In this document: one piece after another, positions 21,756-33,232 of the stretch
Layout of the letters: each line of letters opens with the position of its first letter
Position numbering within the stretch: the first letter of the stretch is position 1
Assembly: GCA_026874595.1 (NCBI GenBank)
Contig: CM049312.1
Location: 29,037,456 to 29,101,455, forward strand
Origin: Sipunculus nudus
Lineage: Eukaryota; Annelida; Sipuncula; Golfingiida; Sipunculidae
Reading direction: 5' to 3'
Length of the DNA: 64,000 nucleotides
Translations under genes and position numbers: made by a program
The notes under the pieces: generated by a model
What the model was told of the DNA's origin: nothing
Seen by the model: the letters and a program-made list of their open reading frames with translations, nothing else
The model's database searches: none

Positions 21756-24700
21756 AGCTCAGCTGACTATAAGTCATCTGGGCTATAGTCGTGGTCCATT
21801 GTCCGTCGTCCGTCCGTCTGTCTGTCCGTCCGTCTGTCCGTCTGGACGTCCGTCCGTAAGACTGGCACGTTTCGACACCGTTGGACCTACGAATCTGAAA
21901 TTCGGCATACAGTTAGATGTCCCCAAAATCTCCTACCATGCCGAAAATTGGGTCAATAGGACTTCGTTCCTTCGAGATATTAAGGAAAAACCTCAATTTT
22001 TTATTAGAAATCTTTTTTCACACTTCAGGACTGCCTAATATCAAAACCACTCATCTGGTTTTCTTCTTATTTACCATAAATGTTCCTCTATATAGTTCCT
22101 ATGTACATGCCAGATATTAAGTCAGTATTATATAATTTAAAAAAGTTATGAGCCCAAACATAATGGACTTTGTAAAAAAATCAGGAAGATATTTGGTCAC
22201 TTAAGACCAAAAGTGTTAAAGGTAGGGACTTTTTTCCAGTAATACAATTTTAATTAATCAACATTTAATTGTATACCAAAAATTATATCAAAATCTGTTA
22301 AATTTTTTTAAATATTGGCAAAAATATAAAATTGGTACCTTAAATTCTGCCTAACTTTGGCCACGGCACATTATTTCCTGTATGTACTGTGGATTTAATT
22401 TTCACAGCATTTATACATAAGGATTTAATCTGTTAAAATCTGAAATTTGAAAATAAAAGCTGCAAAATTAGGCTAGTTATTGAATTTTTTTGGAGGCTCT
22501 TGTTGTATTCCCTTACATTGTCAAGCAGTCCACTTCGATGACTGTAGGTCATTCAGTGCACATCTCTATGCTCCCCAGGCTGTTGGCATAATTTTAGATG
22601 TCCTCAAAATCTCCTACCATACCGAAAATTGGGTCATTAGGACTTCGTTCCTTCGAGATATTAAGGAAAAAACTCCATTTCCATAAAAAAAGCCATTGTT
22701 ACACTTCAAGGCTGCCTAATATCAAAACCACTGATCTGTTTTGATCGTATATAGTATTCACATTCTTTCATACATTTTCTATGAACTTACCAAAAATTAG
22801 GTCAGTATTGGGTATTATTTTAAAGTTATGGGCCAAAACATAATGCATTTTTTTTTTAAATCTTGAAATATATTTACTCACCTAACATGAGAATTGCTGA
22901 ACCTAGAGACTTTTTTTCAGGAATATAACTTTATTTAATCAAGATTCAATTGTTTACCCAAAATTAGATCTGAATTTTGCAAATTTTTCAAGTTATTAGC
23001 ATAAATAAAAAATCAATACCTTAAATTTTGTCCAACTTTGGCACTGTTGATTTAATTTTCACAGCATATATACATAAGGATTTAATCTTTTAAAATCTGA
23101 AATTTCAAAGAAATTGATTGGAAGGAATAGCTTTTATTCATGTTTTCATACACCATGTCAAGTGTTGTTTACATCTAGCCCGCCTAGTAGTACAGCCTTC
23201 ACTTACATTATGTAACCCACCCTAGGCAGCTTGATTTGGGTCTGCTTGGCCACTAACAGCAGGCTTCCCCCCTGCCCTGCACTCCCCCCCCCCCCCCTAT
23301 GGTGCATAAACTAGATGAATGTTATTATTTTCTGTATTTGATTCATTCTTATTCTAGGCTATGCAACATTTTAGATTTTGTATTGTACCACCAGGGTTAC
23401 AATGATTAAAGTGTACATTTAATTGTGTCCACAAAGTGGTGTATTGCTATGAAAGTGTGGATGTTCATGAGATAAGTAATTCCTTACCTCAGAGGAGTAA
23501 AAACTTCACCAGGTGTGAAATTGACTATTAATTCCAGTAATAAATTAAAACTGGGATAGTAATTAGCACAATGATATTGTTTGTCCCTCATTCAACCAAC
23601 AGTGTGTATACTTTATTTGAAAAGATTTTATCAAATTTACCGAATCTTTTATTTTATTTTGGTGAATAAAATTAAGCATGTACTGAAAACTCCAATGTGC
23701 AAAACTTTTTTATAGTGATTCAAGGAATATTCTTGTAGATGCCATGTTGTGGCATTACTTTCTTTTTAATTCAGTTTAAACATTTATGATTTAAAATAAT
23801 AAAATATATGTGTATGCATAATATGACCCAATATGAGCTACACTCTGGATATATGATGATTGCAACTTTTGCAACAATTCTAATATTTTAACTTATAGTT
23901 TCAGTTTTTTACTCTGTATAAATAATGATTGCAACTTTTGCAACAATTCTAATATTTTAACTTATATTTTCAGGTTTTTTTTATTAAAAATTTATAAAAC
24001 CTGTAAAAAAAAAAAATGATTCAGATAAAAACTTCTTAATGGAAAAAGTGGATATGCTTAAAAAAATAGGCTTATATATAAACTTAAATGCATTATTCCC
24101 TTGAAAGTGAAATAAAGGTATTAGTCCATTCTGTCCACATGCCTGTCCATCTGTAAATTTTCATATGCATTACAGTATCTCAAAACTTTTACTTTTTTTC
24201 TGTATGACATTCTTTTCAGAGTATTAGTTTGCAATCATATATTTAGAACTTTACTATAACCAAGTAGGAGGGCCCCTTTCCTCTTAGCGTTTCATATTCT
24301 TATATAAATGAAAAACATTACAATAGAATATTTCTACATCCACCTTCGTGCTGCCCTCACTTTTCCCTTCTCCGAACCCCATCCCAAAGTCAGCCTCAGT
24401 AAGCAAGAACAAGATGAATCAGATATATTCATACTTTAATATTTTGTATAACTATTCGTCCATAGGTACCTATGTACATGCCAGAAATTATTTCAATATT
24501 GTGTAATATGTAGACATAGTGGGCATCACAATAATGTACCTTGTCAAGACTAAAGAGATATTGTGTCATACAGTCACAAATTCATAAATCACTTCATCAG
24601 CATAGTTAATCATAACATCATATCTGTCAAATTGAAAGCTTGCAGACTACCATACACTTTAGATCCTTCAACAAATAGCCTTATCATCATTCTACTACTG

Positions 24701-24978
24701 CTTATTACTGCTGTCATTGCATTCATATTTGCTCAAATATATCACAATTTTCAACCCCTCCTAAATAAATAAAAATAAACCACTATATTTGACTCTATTA
24801 ATCCATCAGTCAGGTTATTTCATTTATTATTTACTCACATATTACATTACATTCCTTTATAATAGCCCAACATGTCCATGATATTCATAAGCTTTATCGA
24901 CTCGATATAGTATCACAGTGGAGAAACATTTATAGTCCAATCACGATCAGCTGAGCGCCGTGACCCATGGGTCCCTTG
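21756..24978 (+). mobile_element. Hairpin-ended GTCC-repeat element, copy 1
   Basis: Starts with an imperfect hairpin, AGCTCAGCTGACT-ATA-AGTCATCTGGGCT, followed by a GTCC/GTCT tandem block (about 21800-21860). It ends near the palindrome GACCCATGGGTC and CCCTTG. It sits inside a T-tract. Paralogous empty sites with an uninterrupted T6 lie at 44419-44424 and 57847-57852, so the insertion is directly visible. Inside, a module of about 600 bp occurs twice (from about 21905 and from about 22590). No transposase or RT was found. The family looks like the PSVRPS-reading repeats seen in many mollusc genomes (from memory). Confidence 0.85.
24563..24772 (+). other. Shared 69-codon open frame in the hairpin-ended element
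   Basis: The frame, with a hydrophobic stretch rich in I and L, is kept in the second element copy (63220-63429) with only a few substitutions. Surrounding non-coding sequence is just as similar, so this is not evidence for a protein. Confidence 0.2.
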
Positions 24979-25139
24979 TTTCAGCTCTGAGATAGGATGC
25001 AAATAAACATTTTAAAGAGTAAAATAAATAAATATCTGTAGGTTTTAAAACTCATTTTTTAGTATTTTAAGTATGCGTAGAGAGCCATTGTCACCCCTTT
25101 AATTCATCAAACAATTATCTTATCACCGATGTAAAACAA

Positions 25140-25385
25140 GTTATACATGTTAATCAATGTTATGACGGCTCAGGAAAAAAGCTCTCAAGGGGTGCTTTCA
25201 TGTGCACGTATTAGCGTATTACACGTGAAAATTCCTCATATGATTTTGTAACTTGGTTGTTTCAATGTGGTCCGTCAGCGTATATGAGCAGGTGCTTATA
25301 CGCGTGAAAATCGAAAAAGGAGCGATTTTCACGCATAGGGTCTGCGTTAACTCAGGGATTCGGGGAAAAATGACGTCACTTAACT
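25140..25385 (+). repeat. Triplicated module with CRE palindrome, copy 1
   Basis: A block with TACGCGTGAAAATCGAAA and TCTGCGTTAACTCAGGGATTC, ending in ATGACGTCACTTAA. Sister copies lie at 44600-44835 and 58035-58265. Each keeps the TGACGTCA palindrome. Confidence 0.8.
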
Positions 25386-25564
25386 TTATATTATTGTTGT
25401 GGAAAGCCTGCTCGATTTATTGTATAACTAAATTTATCTGCCCGTTATACTAAGAAATATTTTATAACTAATTTTTAGAATGGACAGCAAATTACAGCTA
25501 GAACCTTGACATCATGTGGATAAAATCCGTATAAGAATGTTTAGATTGCTAGGGGAAAATGTTC

Positions 25565-26025
25565 ATAGTTGTCTCACTTCAAAGTTCAATTACCCGTTTT
25601 TGCCGTTGGACACGTCTGTGTGACTTGAGCCTGGTTCGAGTCGTCCGGTATGGATCTTCATGGGCCGAGTTTCCTTGGGCTTAGTTCACGTGCGCCTTTT
25701 CAATTAGATGGCTATGGGACAGATCTCTTGCGAAATTTCTGAAATGACGTCGAATTTCTCGGGCCACGTGGAAACTAACTTTTTTTAGATTATTCTTGGT
25801 ATAATTCCCGACAGGTCAGAATAAAAAGGGACAAGGCGAGGCGAGGCCACAATTTAGTTGCATTAAAGTTAAAAATTAGTATTACAATGAATCATAATAT
25901 CGATATAAGGTGCGTGGATACCAGGTGATTTTACTCATGGAATATACGTAAATTGAATAAATGGATACCCTAATTTAATAGAAAACCCTCTATCCTTGTT
26001 CAGGTATCAACAAGCATTAAAACCT
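25565..26025 (+). repeat. Duplicated non-coding block, copy 1
   Basis: The block starting TTGTCTCACTTCAAAGTT and containing CCGTTTTTGCCGTTGGACA recurs at 45015-45300 and 48905-49360. The longest copies continue to GAATCATAATAT and GGTATCAAC. No coding capacity is seen. Confidence 0.8.
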
Positions 26026-26594
26026 TCATTCCGTTTTTGCGATACCCGAGTTTTTGTCTGTACACAGCCAATATAAGGGATAAAGGATAGGAGAGTACCC
26101 TGAAGACAGTCACAAGGCAGAGATGGCCATTCGATCCGTATCTTGCCTGCAGAAGCCAGAGGAACGTTCGGATAATGACCACGCCCACGTCCCTTAATTT
26201 ATAGTAGAGTACATGATATCACATTCACTTCGATTACAGTTAAATTTGAACTTATACAAAATGAAGAATATGTGTCAGATAAGTGATTATTTGTGCACAG
26301 CAAATGGGGATGATCTTCCACATTTTCAGTTTATCTGTAACCACTACACATGCCATTTTATGCGGTTTAATTTTTTTTGTATGTGTCGAGTGTTTATTTA
26401 TATTGATTGTTTGTAAAATATAGTTCATATTTAATAAAGTATGATACGCTTATATCATTTAATTGTGACAAAGTTTGAAAATAAACAATGTCAAACACTG
26501 TTACTTTGATGTAAATGAAGGGCAAATATCTGCTTCATTGACAGTGTTTACGTTATTAATATGGACGCAGCTTTGGTCTGACAATATGTTAGTA

Positions 26595-26915
26595 TGTCTA
26601 TATCTTACGCAGTCAAAGTGCCAACTGTTGAAGATAATATATAATTTCTGGTTTTTTTTTGTACGCATGTTGTTCGTAAAAATAAAATATATAAATTTTC
26701 CAATTGTTCATTGGATTGCATTATTATGTAACTGTCCATGTGACTATATGTTAATAAGTCTTTAAGTTACGCAGCCAAAGTGCCGAGTGTTGATGGTGAT
26801 CTGTAAATTCTCGGTTTTTTTGTACATTTATTGTTTGTAAAAATAAATATATAAAATCTTCAATTGTTCATTGGATTGCATTGTAATGTAATTGTCCATG
26901 TGGTTCAATAGAGAT
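26595..26915 (+). repeat. Two-copy tandem repeat, period about 162 bp
   Basis: The stretch from CTTACGCAGTCAAAGTGCC to CATTGGATTGCATT occurs twice in direct orientation (from about 26604 and 26766). A 96-codon open frame here (26475-26765) runs through the repeat and is not credible as a gene. Confidence 0.75.
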
Positions 26916-27349
26916 GCTGTGTTTGAACGTCTGTGTCGTAAAGGTTGATTTACCTGTGTGTTACAAGAGGTTCGCAACTGCCCCGCGATCGCATGGAGAA
27001 ATCCCAACCCCGGCAACTGCAACGTGTACAGCTGCAGCCATGCACGTTTTTGACTTATAGAAGCGGATCCAGGTGGGGCATCCAAGCTTCGCCCCTGACT
27101 TATTGGGGCTGTTCGACCTTAACCTTCGGTTCGGAGTGGTTTTATATGATGTAAGAAAATGTTTCTAAATGGAAAACTTGTCACAAGAGAAATCCGTTGA
27201 GAAGTAACTTGCACAACCAGCGGCAAGGACTAATGGAGAATTATAAGATATGGGTAGAAGGACTCTGATAGTCAATACTGCTCATGTGAAAAACAAGCAA
27301 GGTGATATTGCCAAACTTTATAATGCACACATTTTAGGGCTGTCACAAT

Positions 27350-27535
27350 CAGGCGACTCTACAGGCGACTACAGGCGACCAGGCTGTCGCCTCATAGTCG
27401 ACAGCCAATAAGGCGACAGGACCTTCTCTACGACAAGTTACAACAAATTGACATCTGCGTAGCGACACGCTACGACAAGCTGCCGACAACCGGCGACACA
27501 ATCGCCGCGACAAATGGCAATCACCTACGACAAAC
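27350..27535. repeat. CGACAA-rich repeat cluster
   Basis: Dense GGCGAC, CGACAA and CTACGACAA words. The segment GCTACGACAAGCTGCCGACAA, followed by a CGGCGACACAA-type block, is the reverse complement of sequence near 49495-49535. The two clusters lie in opposite orientation in units 1 and 2. Confidence 0.7.
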
Positions 27536-27591
27536 TCAAGTAACTATGCTATTTACCAAGCCTGGAGGTCTGGGACGACTGCAACTTTTAA

Positions 27592-28345
27592 AGCTATAAG
27601 CTATGAATCCATGTATCCGTAAATATCGTATCCGCAAAAGTCCTACGTACGCTCCAAAGTGCGTAGTCCGCGAAAACAGGTTTCATCAATACGTTCGTTT
27701 TTCTTATTGAAACTGCACACATGCGCAATTTTATTTTAAATGCATCCGGAGACCTTTTGCCGGGGCAATGTTGGGAAATGTATACAGGCATTTTTGTCAT
27801 CCGCAAAACGGATGAATCGCTTAAGCTGTGATTCCATGTTTCCGCAAATATCGTATCCGCAAGAGACGTACTTATGCTCCATAGTGTGCAGTCCGCAAAA
27901 ACCTGTTTCCATAAAAAGTACGTACGTTTTTCTTGCGGATACCCTTTCGGTTGCCTCTTTTGAAACTGCAAGAACAACAGCCAATTATATTTTAAATGCG
28001 CCCGGTGACCTGGCGTCGGGCACTGTTGGGAAATGTAGGTATTTTTGGCATCCGCAAAACAGATGAATCGCTCACCGATCCGTTTCGATGCGGAGCACGT
28101 TAAAACAAACACATGGAAACAGTTCATCATAAAAAAAGGGATGCGATTTTTTGCGTACGAGACGTACGAGATTTACGGATACATGTAAACACAGCTTTAC
28201 CGATCCGTTTCGATGCGGTCCGTTTTTGCGGATACGCATGTGGAACACGTTAAAACGAACACATGGAAACAGTTAATCTTAAAAAGAGGAATGCGACTTT
28301 TTGTGTACGAGACGTACGAGATTTACGGAAACATGGAAACACAGC
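27592..28345. mobile_element. TTAA-flanked inverted-repeat element (nested)
   Basis: Flanked by TTAA at 27588-27591 and 28346-28349. The left end AGCTATGAATCCATGTATCCG pairs with the right end, whose complement is GCTGTGTTTCCATGTTTCCG. A second internal left end, TTAAGCTGTGATTCCATG, lies at 27821 and a second right end near 28198, suggesting one copy inserted into or duplicated within another. Unit 2 lacks the insert between about 46275 and 46285, where the flanking GACTGCAAC continues directly. TTAA duplication is typical of piggyBac and Kolobok elements; the family is not determined. Confidence 0.65.
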
Positions 28346-28349
28346 TTAA

Positions 28350-29320
28350 ACCGCTGCGTGAAGACCGCCCACAGGGACTATGGTCATGTATGGTAATAAT
28401 CAGATCTAATTCCTGGTCATCACTGTCTGTGATTATACCACCATTAGGACTACAGCACTGACACCGCTGGTAAGGATCTAATAACGGAATTTTCTGGCAC
28501 GATAGGCGTATTACATACGTTGCTAATTAATTTCTTGCGGTGATGTGAAGGCCCTTTCAGATGTATTAAAAGAAACAGCAGTGCTATATTTTAGGTATTG
28601 TTGGGTTGAGACACGTTATAGGACACTATAGGGTCACCCCTTTAGCACTCTATTGAAAGAGAATCTGGCTTGATATATTGTCTGAACTGACTTGCCTAAA
28701 CTGAAGGTCACAGGCGTGCAGTATTGTCACCCAGTCCAGCAAGAGGGAGAGCACATATTTTCCCCCAGAGAACGGCTACCGGATGTCACCAGAATATGAA
28801 AATCAAAAAGATTTTTATAGAAATTATATGGGCGGAGTTTTGGTTATAAAGTATTTTATAACAGGTTTATAAATGATATTGTCAGGAGCAGTTGCCTTTT
28901 TTAAGCTAGAAATATCTACTTTCAAGAAAACAATCCTCCGTCATTTTTTTTGCAGTCCTTAATGTGGGATACTCCGCAAGTCGTGTCTTAATCACTCATT
29001 AATCAGTATTCCCAGGTTCATTGATGCATAAGTTCCCATAACAAGTGTTTGCATTCACTTTTTGACCAATTTTCTCATGTTCAATCGGGCATATAGGTGA
29101 CTGTGCATTTCTCAAAGTCCTTAATGAATCCAGATCATTATCCGGACTCACGTACACCAAAATCTAATCGATTTTTCATTGACCCATTCCCTAAATGCCC
29201 TGAAAATTTCATGGGATTCCGTTCATGATAGCATGAGTTATCTTGTAAACACTCACACACACACACGAACGGGGATTAATGCATACTCTCCTGGCGGAAG
29301 CAAATGCCAAACTGATCCAT
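28350..29320. other. Duplicated non-coding stretch, unit 1
   Basis: Matches 46330-47590 in unit 2, apart from the MITE there. The shared phrase CAGCACTGACACCGCTG|GTAAG at about 28450-28475 looks like a splice donor on the plus strand but has no credible coding exon before it. Confidence 0.5.
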
Positions 29321-29324
29321 ACAT

Positions 29325-29565
29325 ACAGACCTACAATTTAGAACCTTACGGTCAGCTGACAGCCACATGTTAACACAGCCAAGGACTTACAGGGCCTCGT
29401 ACCGTGACAGAAGCATTCTGTGCAGCTGGACCTTCATTATGGAATGCACTTCCTCTGGCCATCAAATATAGTCAAACTGTGCCAGTTTTTAAATCAAAAC
29501 AGAATAGATATTATTCAGAGGTCTTTCTTATCGTAATACTTTTAAATATTTTATCTTAAATTTGA
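29325..29565 (+). pseudogene. LINE ORF2 C-terminal remnant, copy 1
   Basis: One frame reads FRTLRSADSHMLTQPRT. After a frameshift it continues with PRTVTEAFCAAGPSLWNALP and then VPVFKSKQNRYYSE. The AxPSLWNALPxxIK...FKSKLK order is the usual end of jockey/CR1-type reverse-transcriptase ORFs. It is followed by an AAT-rich tail (29665-29730), consistent with a retrotransposon 3' end. The paralogue at 47590-47780 keeps the same layout with more damage. Confidence 0.7.
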
Positions 29566-29839
29566 ATGGTTTTAATGAAACCTTTTTTGCAGTTTATTTG
29601 CATTTTATACCTTCTTAGTAAAATATAAAGCATTAAACAAGATTTTGGGTATCTCTATATTTTAAATAATAATAATAATAAAATTAAAAATAAAAATATT
29701 AATAATAAATAATAATTATTACTAGTAATTTTAATATCATGGTTTTTTTATTAATATACTTCAAAGGCTTTCTTTACCGACCGCATATTACCATTGAGGA
29801 AAGCCGCCTCCAACCCCCTCAAACCCCAGTGGCTTATCC

Positions 29840-31150
29840 AAGATTTATGTTAAGGAGGTGTCCTATACAGCGGACTAATGACAAAACCTAAAACAAGGCC
29901 CCCAGGTCTGGAAAGGTGGGGGGGGGGGGGGGGGGGGGGGGGGAAAAAGCCGCAAAAAAAAGTCTGAAAAAGGGAGTTCCTCTCCAGCTGAATCCCCCCC
30001 CCCCCCCTTAGAACCGCTTCTGCTCTCCTCCCCCTCGCCTCAAGTAAGAAGTGTAAGCCTTGTAACTCGTGAATAAGTGTAAGGTCAAAATACATATCAA
30101 GTACAAATATATTACCTGTGACACTTTCTCTGGTCAGAGGTCAATTCTGGAGAGCGATAATGAGTGATGGACTATGAAGTTGGAAAAAGGTCAAGGTTAA
30201 GAGTAACTACCAGATGCAAAATCTGTCACCAATAACTAATAACAAGCTCTAAGGTAGTTTTGAAAATCAGCAGATCAAGCACAAACAGAACGGAATAAAA
30301 AACACATAAAGAAAAGGAAAAATGTGATATTAAAAAAGTCCACCCACAAAAAATGTTTTTTTTTTTCCACATATTGGTTTAGAAATTGGGCCCGCGAGCA
30401 CTTATTCACACTCAGTGTGATATTAGTCTTTCAATAGTGTCGGAGACAAAAGAACAAATATGTTCATCAAATGGGCTTAAATTAACTTTATCAATTTTTC
30501 CTCCAAAAAGGCGTTTTGGTCAGCATCTCTTTCTGACTTTCCTTCTTTTTTTGGCCTAAGATAAACATTTACACGAATCGATCATGAAATGGTAAAATGA
30601 AAGTAAAACCACGTGTGCAATCGCCTAGCTATCGCAAAATTAGCCATGGTGGAGATCCAGTGCAAATACGGACGGGAGTTTGCCATTTGTACATATAAAT
30701 ACAAATCGGTTTATGGGGGATTCCGTTTATACTGGCTGAAATAAGTGTGGTATAGACACAGGAAGCCAGGGGCGTCTCTAGGGGGGGGGGGGATTGGGGT
30801 ATAAATCTCACCTCCCCCACTTTTAGCAAGGGGTGATGGTCAATTTGATCACCCCCCCCCCCCCCCCTTCCCCAACCTTCTCTTGAGATATTAATATTTA
30901 TATATTGATAGTTAAATATTACAATTATTGTAATTATAGACTTGTTGTGTTTACTATGAACTATCATATATCTAATCCTGGAATTAACCTGAACTGGAAA
31001 CGAATTTTTTTTAAAATGCGAGCTATCAACCATCCCCCCGCCCTTCCCCGCCGGCCCGAAGGTAAATTAACGGTACTCTGGGAAGCACGACCCGGGTCAG
31101 CAATTCACCACCGTCAACTACCCTACTCCTATCAAGTCCCTTTTCTGTTC
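29840..31150. repeat. Poly-G/poly-C rich duplicated non-coding region
   Basis: Holds G26 at 29918-29943, a C-run at 29995-30007, G12 at 30781-30792 and C16 at 30852-30867. The sequence around 30620-30870 matches 48450-48670 and 31030-31135 matches 49695-49785. Open frames here (for example 30629-31033 minus) read poly-proline or poly-glycine and are not genes. Confidence 0.6.
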
Positions 31151-31157
31151 CTCGACA

Positions 31158-32200
31158 CACCATATCGACCAAAACCACTGTGCTCCAATGACGAGTAACT
31201 GGCGCCAAAGTCAAATAACTGCGCATGCCCAGCGTGTATGTCGTCCGCAATTTCTTTTGGGTGCTTGGCTGTCAGTCTGGGATGATCAAGTAAAAGTCGC
31301 CGGTATTCTACTGTAGTCACGTGACTGGCGTCGAGATTAAGTAACAAAGCCTGTCCGTACCTACAACAATTCCCCTTGTAACTGCCCGCCTGTTTCCACC
31401 CTGGGTTGAGTATCACCTTATCTGGATGATCATTAACCTGGGTACTGTATGGCGGTCAGTGACCTTTTCCCCTGTCGAGCACACACGCGGTGAAGGCCAG
31501 AGAGATCTGGTGCAAAGTCGGGTTTGGGCTTCCAGCTGAGACAGAAGAGTTGGTTTGCTAATTCAAAGCGCCATCTTCTGTACATACAGGAGTCAGCCTT
31601 GACAACCTTGGTATGCGCTTTATCCCTTGTACTTAAGACCATATGCAGTTTGATAATTGTTAAAGTTTTTAGTTGTGTTTATAACCCTATATATTTGTTG
31701 TGGTTCTTTGAATTACCAAGCCAGATAGAAAAAAAAAACGAAAATCCTGTCCTCAGAATTAGAAATCCCTTACACTCTGCCTCCAGGGATAGATGATGAA
31801 TGTTTATGTAATACTTTACGAACAACTCCATATTCCAGATAACTATTTATTGACTGACCAGACCGATCCTGCTCCATGATTAAATCTATATAATCCTTCC
31901 TGAAGTACGCCATAGGATGTGTCTTTTTGGGATCAAAATCTACTGTGTAGATGTGCTGCTTGATGGGACAGTCGCCATATTGAGTGAATACGTCGGAGAG
32001 CTTAGGCGGTGGGTGTTTTGGTGGCGGGTACACCGGCTGCGACACTTGGTTCTTCATTCTGAGCAGTATATTTTGGCAGTTCACTTGTTTTCGTATGTAC
32101 AGGTAGTATGCCCCCGGCGTGATTGAAGCTCCCCCGTAACTACAAATCTGGCCGCAAGGGAGCTTGTGCATGGCACGGTACCGAGACTCGTCATTGCTCC
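31158..32200 (-). pseudogene. DUF268 (methyltransferase-like) gene copy A, broken
   Basis: The exon begins at 32200 after a TTTTGTATTGCAG acceptor and reads NDESRYRAMHKLPCGQICSY, then FRKDYIDLIMEQDRSG. At 31376-31778 about 400 bp of foreign sequence interrupts it. After that LLNLDASHVTTVEYRRLLL and DFGASYSSLEHSG continue to about 31158. Compared with copy B, a 13-bp deletion near 31354 shifts the frame, and about 630 bp holding the C-terminal third is missing. DUF268 proteins are an uncharacterised, methyltransferase-like family known from nematodes and other animals. With an insertion, a frameshift and a truncation, copy A cannot make the normal product. Confidence 0.85.
31376..31778. repeat. 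403-bp insertion inside DUF268 copy A
   Basis: Absent from the intact exon of copy B (junction near 50665-50670). On the gene strand the insert starts GAGTGTAAGG and ends ACAAG, so an intron origin was considered. Splicing would not restore the frame and there is no pyrimidine tract. The source is unknown. Confidence 0.65.
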
Positions 32201-32549
32201 CTGCAATACAAAACAGCAGGAAAGTCATATATAATGTTATATATATGTGTGTGTGTGAATATAAGTATCTAATATCAGACGTTAAATCTTATTATTTTTT
32301 TAATCGCGTTACTTCTGTCATAGAAATAATAAACACTCATCATGGCATATTTATATGTCTTGGTTTGTGAAAACAAAGGAATAAGGAAAATTTGCCAAAA
32401 TTGAGGATCTACATCTGCCTTGGTTGTCTAAAGCCTCTGGATATTAGAAATATTAACGGATTCATGTATATTTAAAATATATGACGGCAATAATGTATGG
32501 AAGATATTGAATAATATAAGGAGAAATTAAGATCATTTTAAACAAACCC

Positions 32550-33162
32550 AGCCATCTGTATGCGAGTGATTGAATGTGAATGTAATTTAAGGGTTTTAAC
32601 ATCAAAAGATGCTGCTGGTAATAACAAAGGGCCGGATCTTAAAAGATATCTGTCAAAATGTACATTGATTTATGAAACCCTTGATATACACACTAAATGA
32701 AATAAATCATAAAAAAAATCCAAATATATAAGACAAAGTCCAATTATGAACAAGAAGTTTTTATTCTGATAACGACTTAAATTATCATTACATACATATA
32801 TTACACATAGATATACACATATCAGATTAGAGAGTGCGCATGCGCGAAAAGAGCAGACACGGAAAGTCCTACATATAGAACGGACAAAGACCGCGGTGAC
32901 CTTAGGGTCAATTAGTGCACCTTTATGTGGAACAGAAGGTGAGAGATCGTGGAAAGGTGAGGACACGAGTCAATAAGGTGGTCGTGTAAATTGACACACG
33001 CGACTATGAATCTGTCAAGTGTTAATACAAATAACCGATGTGCTATTTATAAGATGCCATTGTATACAACAACTAGGAGGAGGGGTTTGTCTGGCAAGGA
33101 ATTTATATGAATATTAGTATTTTGTCATCTATTTAAAAACTTTAATGTTTTGGGAAATGCAG

Positions 33163-33232
<70 letters not shown>

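Noticed and set aside
21799-22038. Frame reading repeated PSVCPSVRPS
   Set aside because: Produced by the GTCC/GTCT tandem block of the hairpin-ended element; no known protein and present in both element copies as non-coding sequence.
24563-24772. Shared membrane-like 69-residue frame as a real small protein
   Set aside because: Flanking non-coding parts of the two element copies are equally similar, so there is no sign of coding constraint.
21756-24978. Helitron identity for the hairpin-ended element
   Set aside because: A hairpin is present, but the borders lack the TC...CTRR ends and the A|T insertion site expected of Helitrons.
27594-28130. 178-codon open frame on the minus strand
   Set aside because: It runs through the inverted and direct repeats of the TTAA-flanked element; the repeated HSL, FADTIF and ADCTLW-like segments reflect the DNA repeat, not a protein domain.
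31376-31778. Intron in DUF268 copy A
   Set aside because: Removing it does not restore the frame, copy B has an uninterrupted exon, and the acceptor side lacks a pyrimidine tract.
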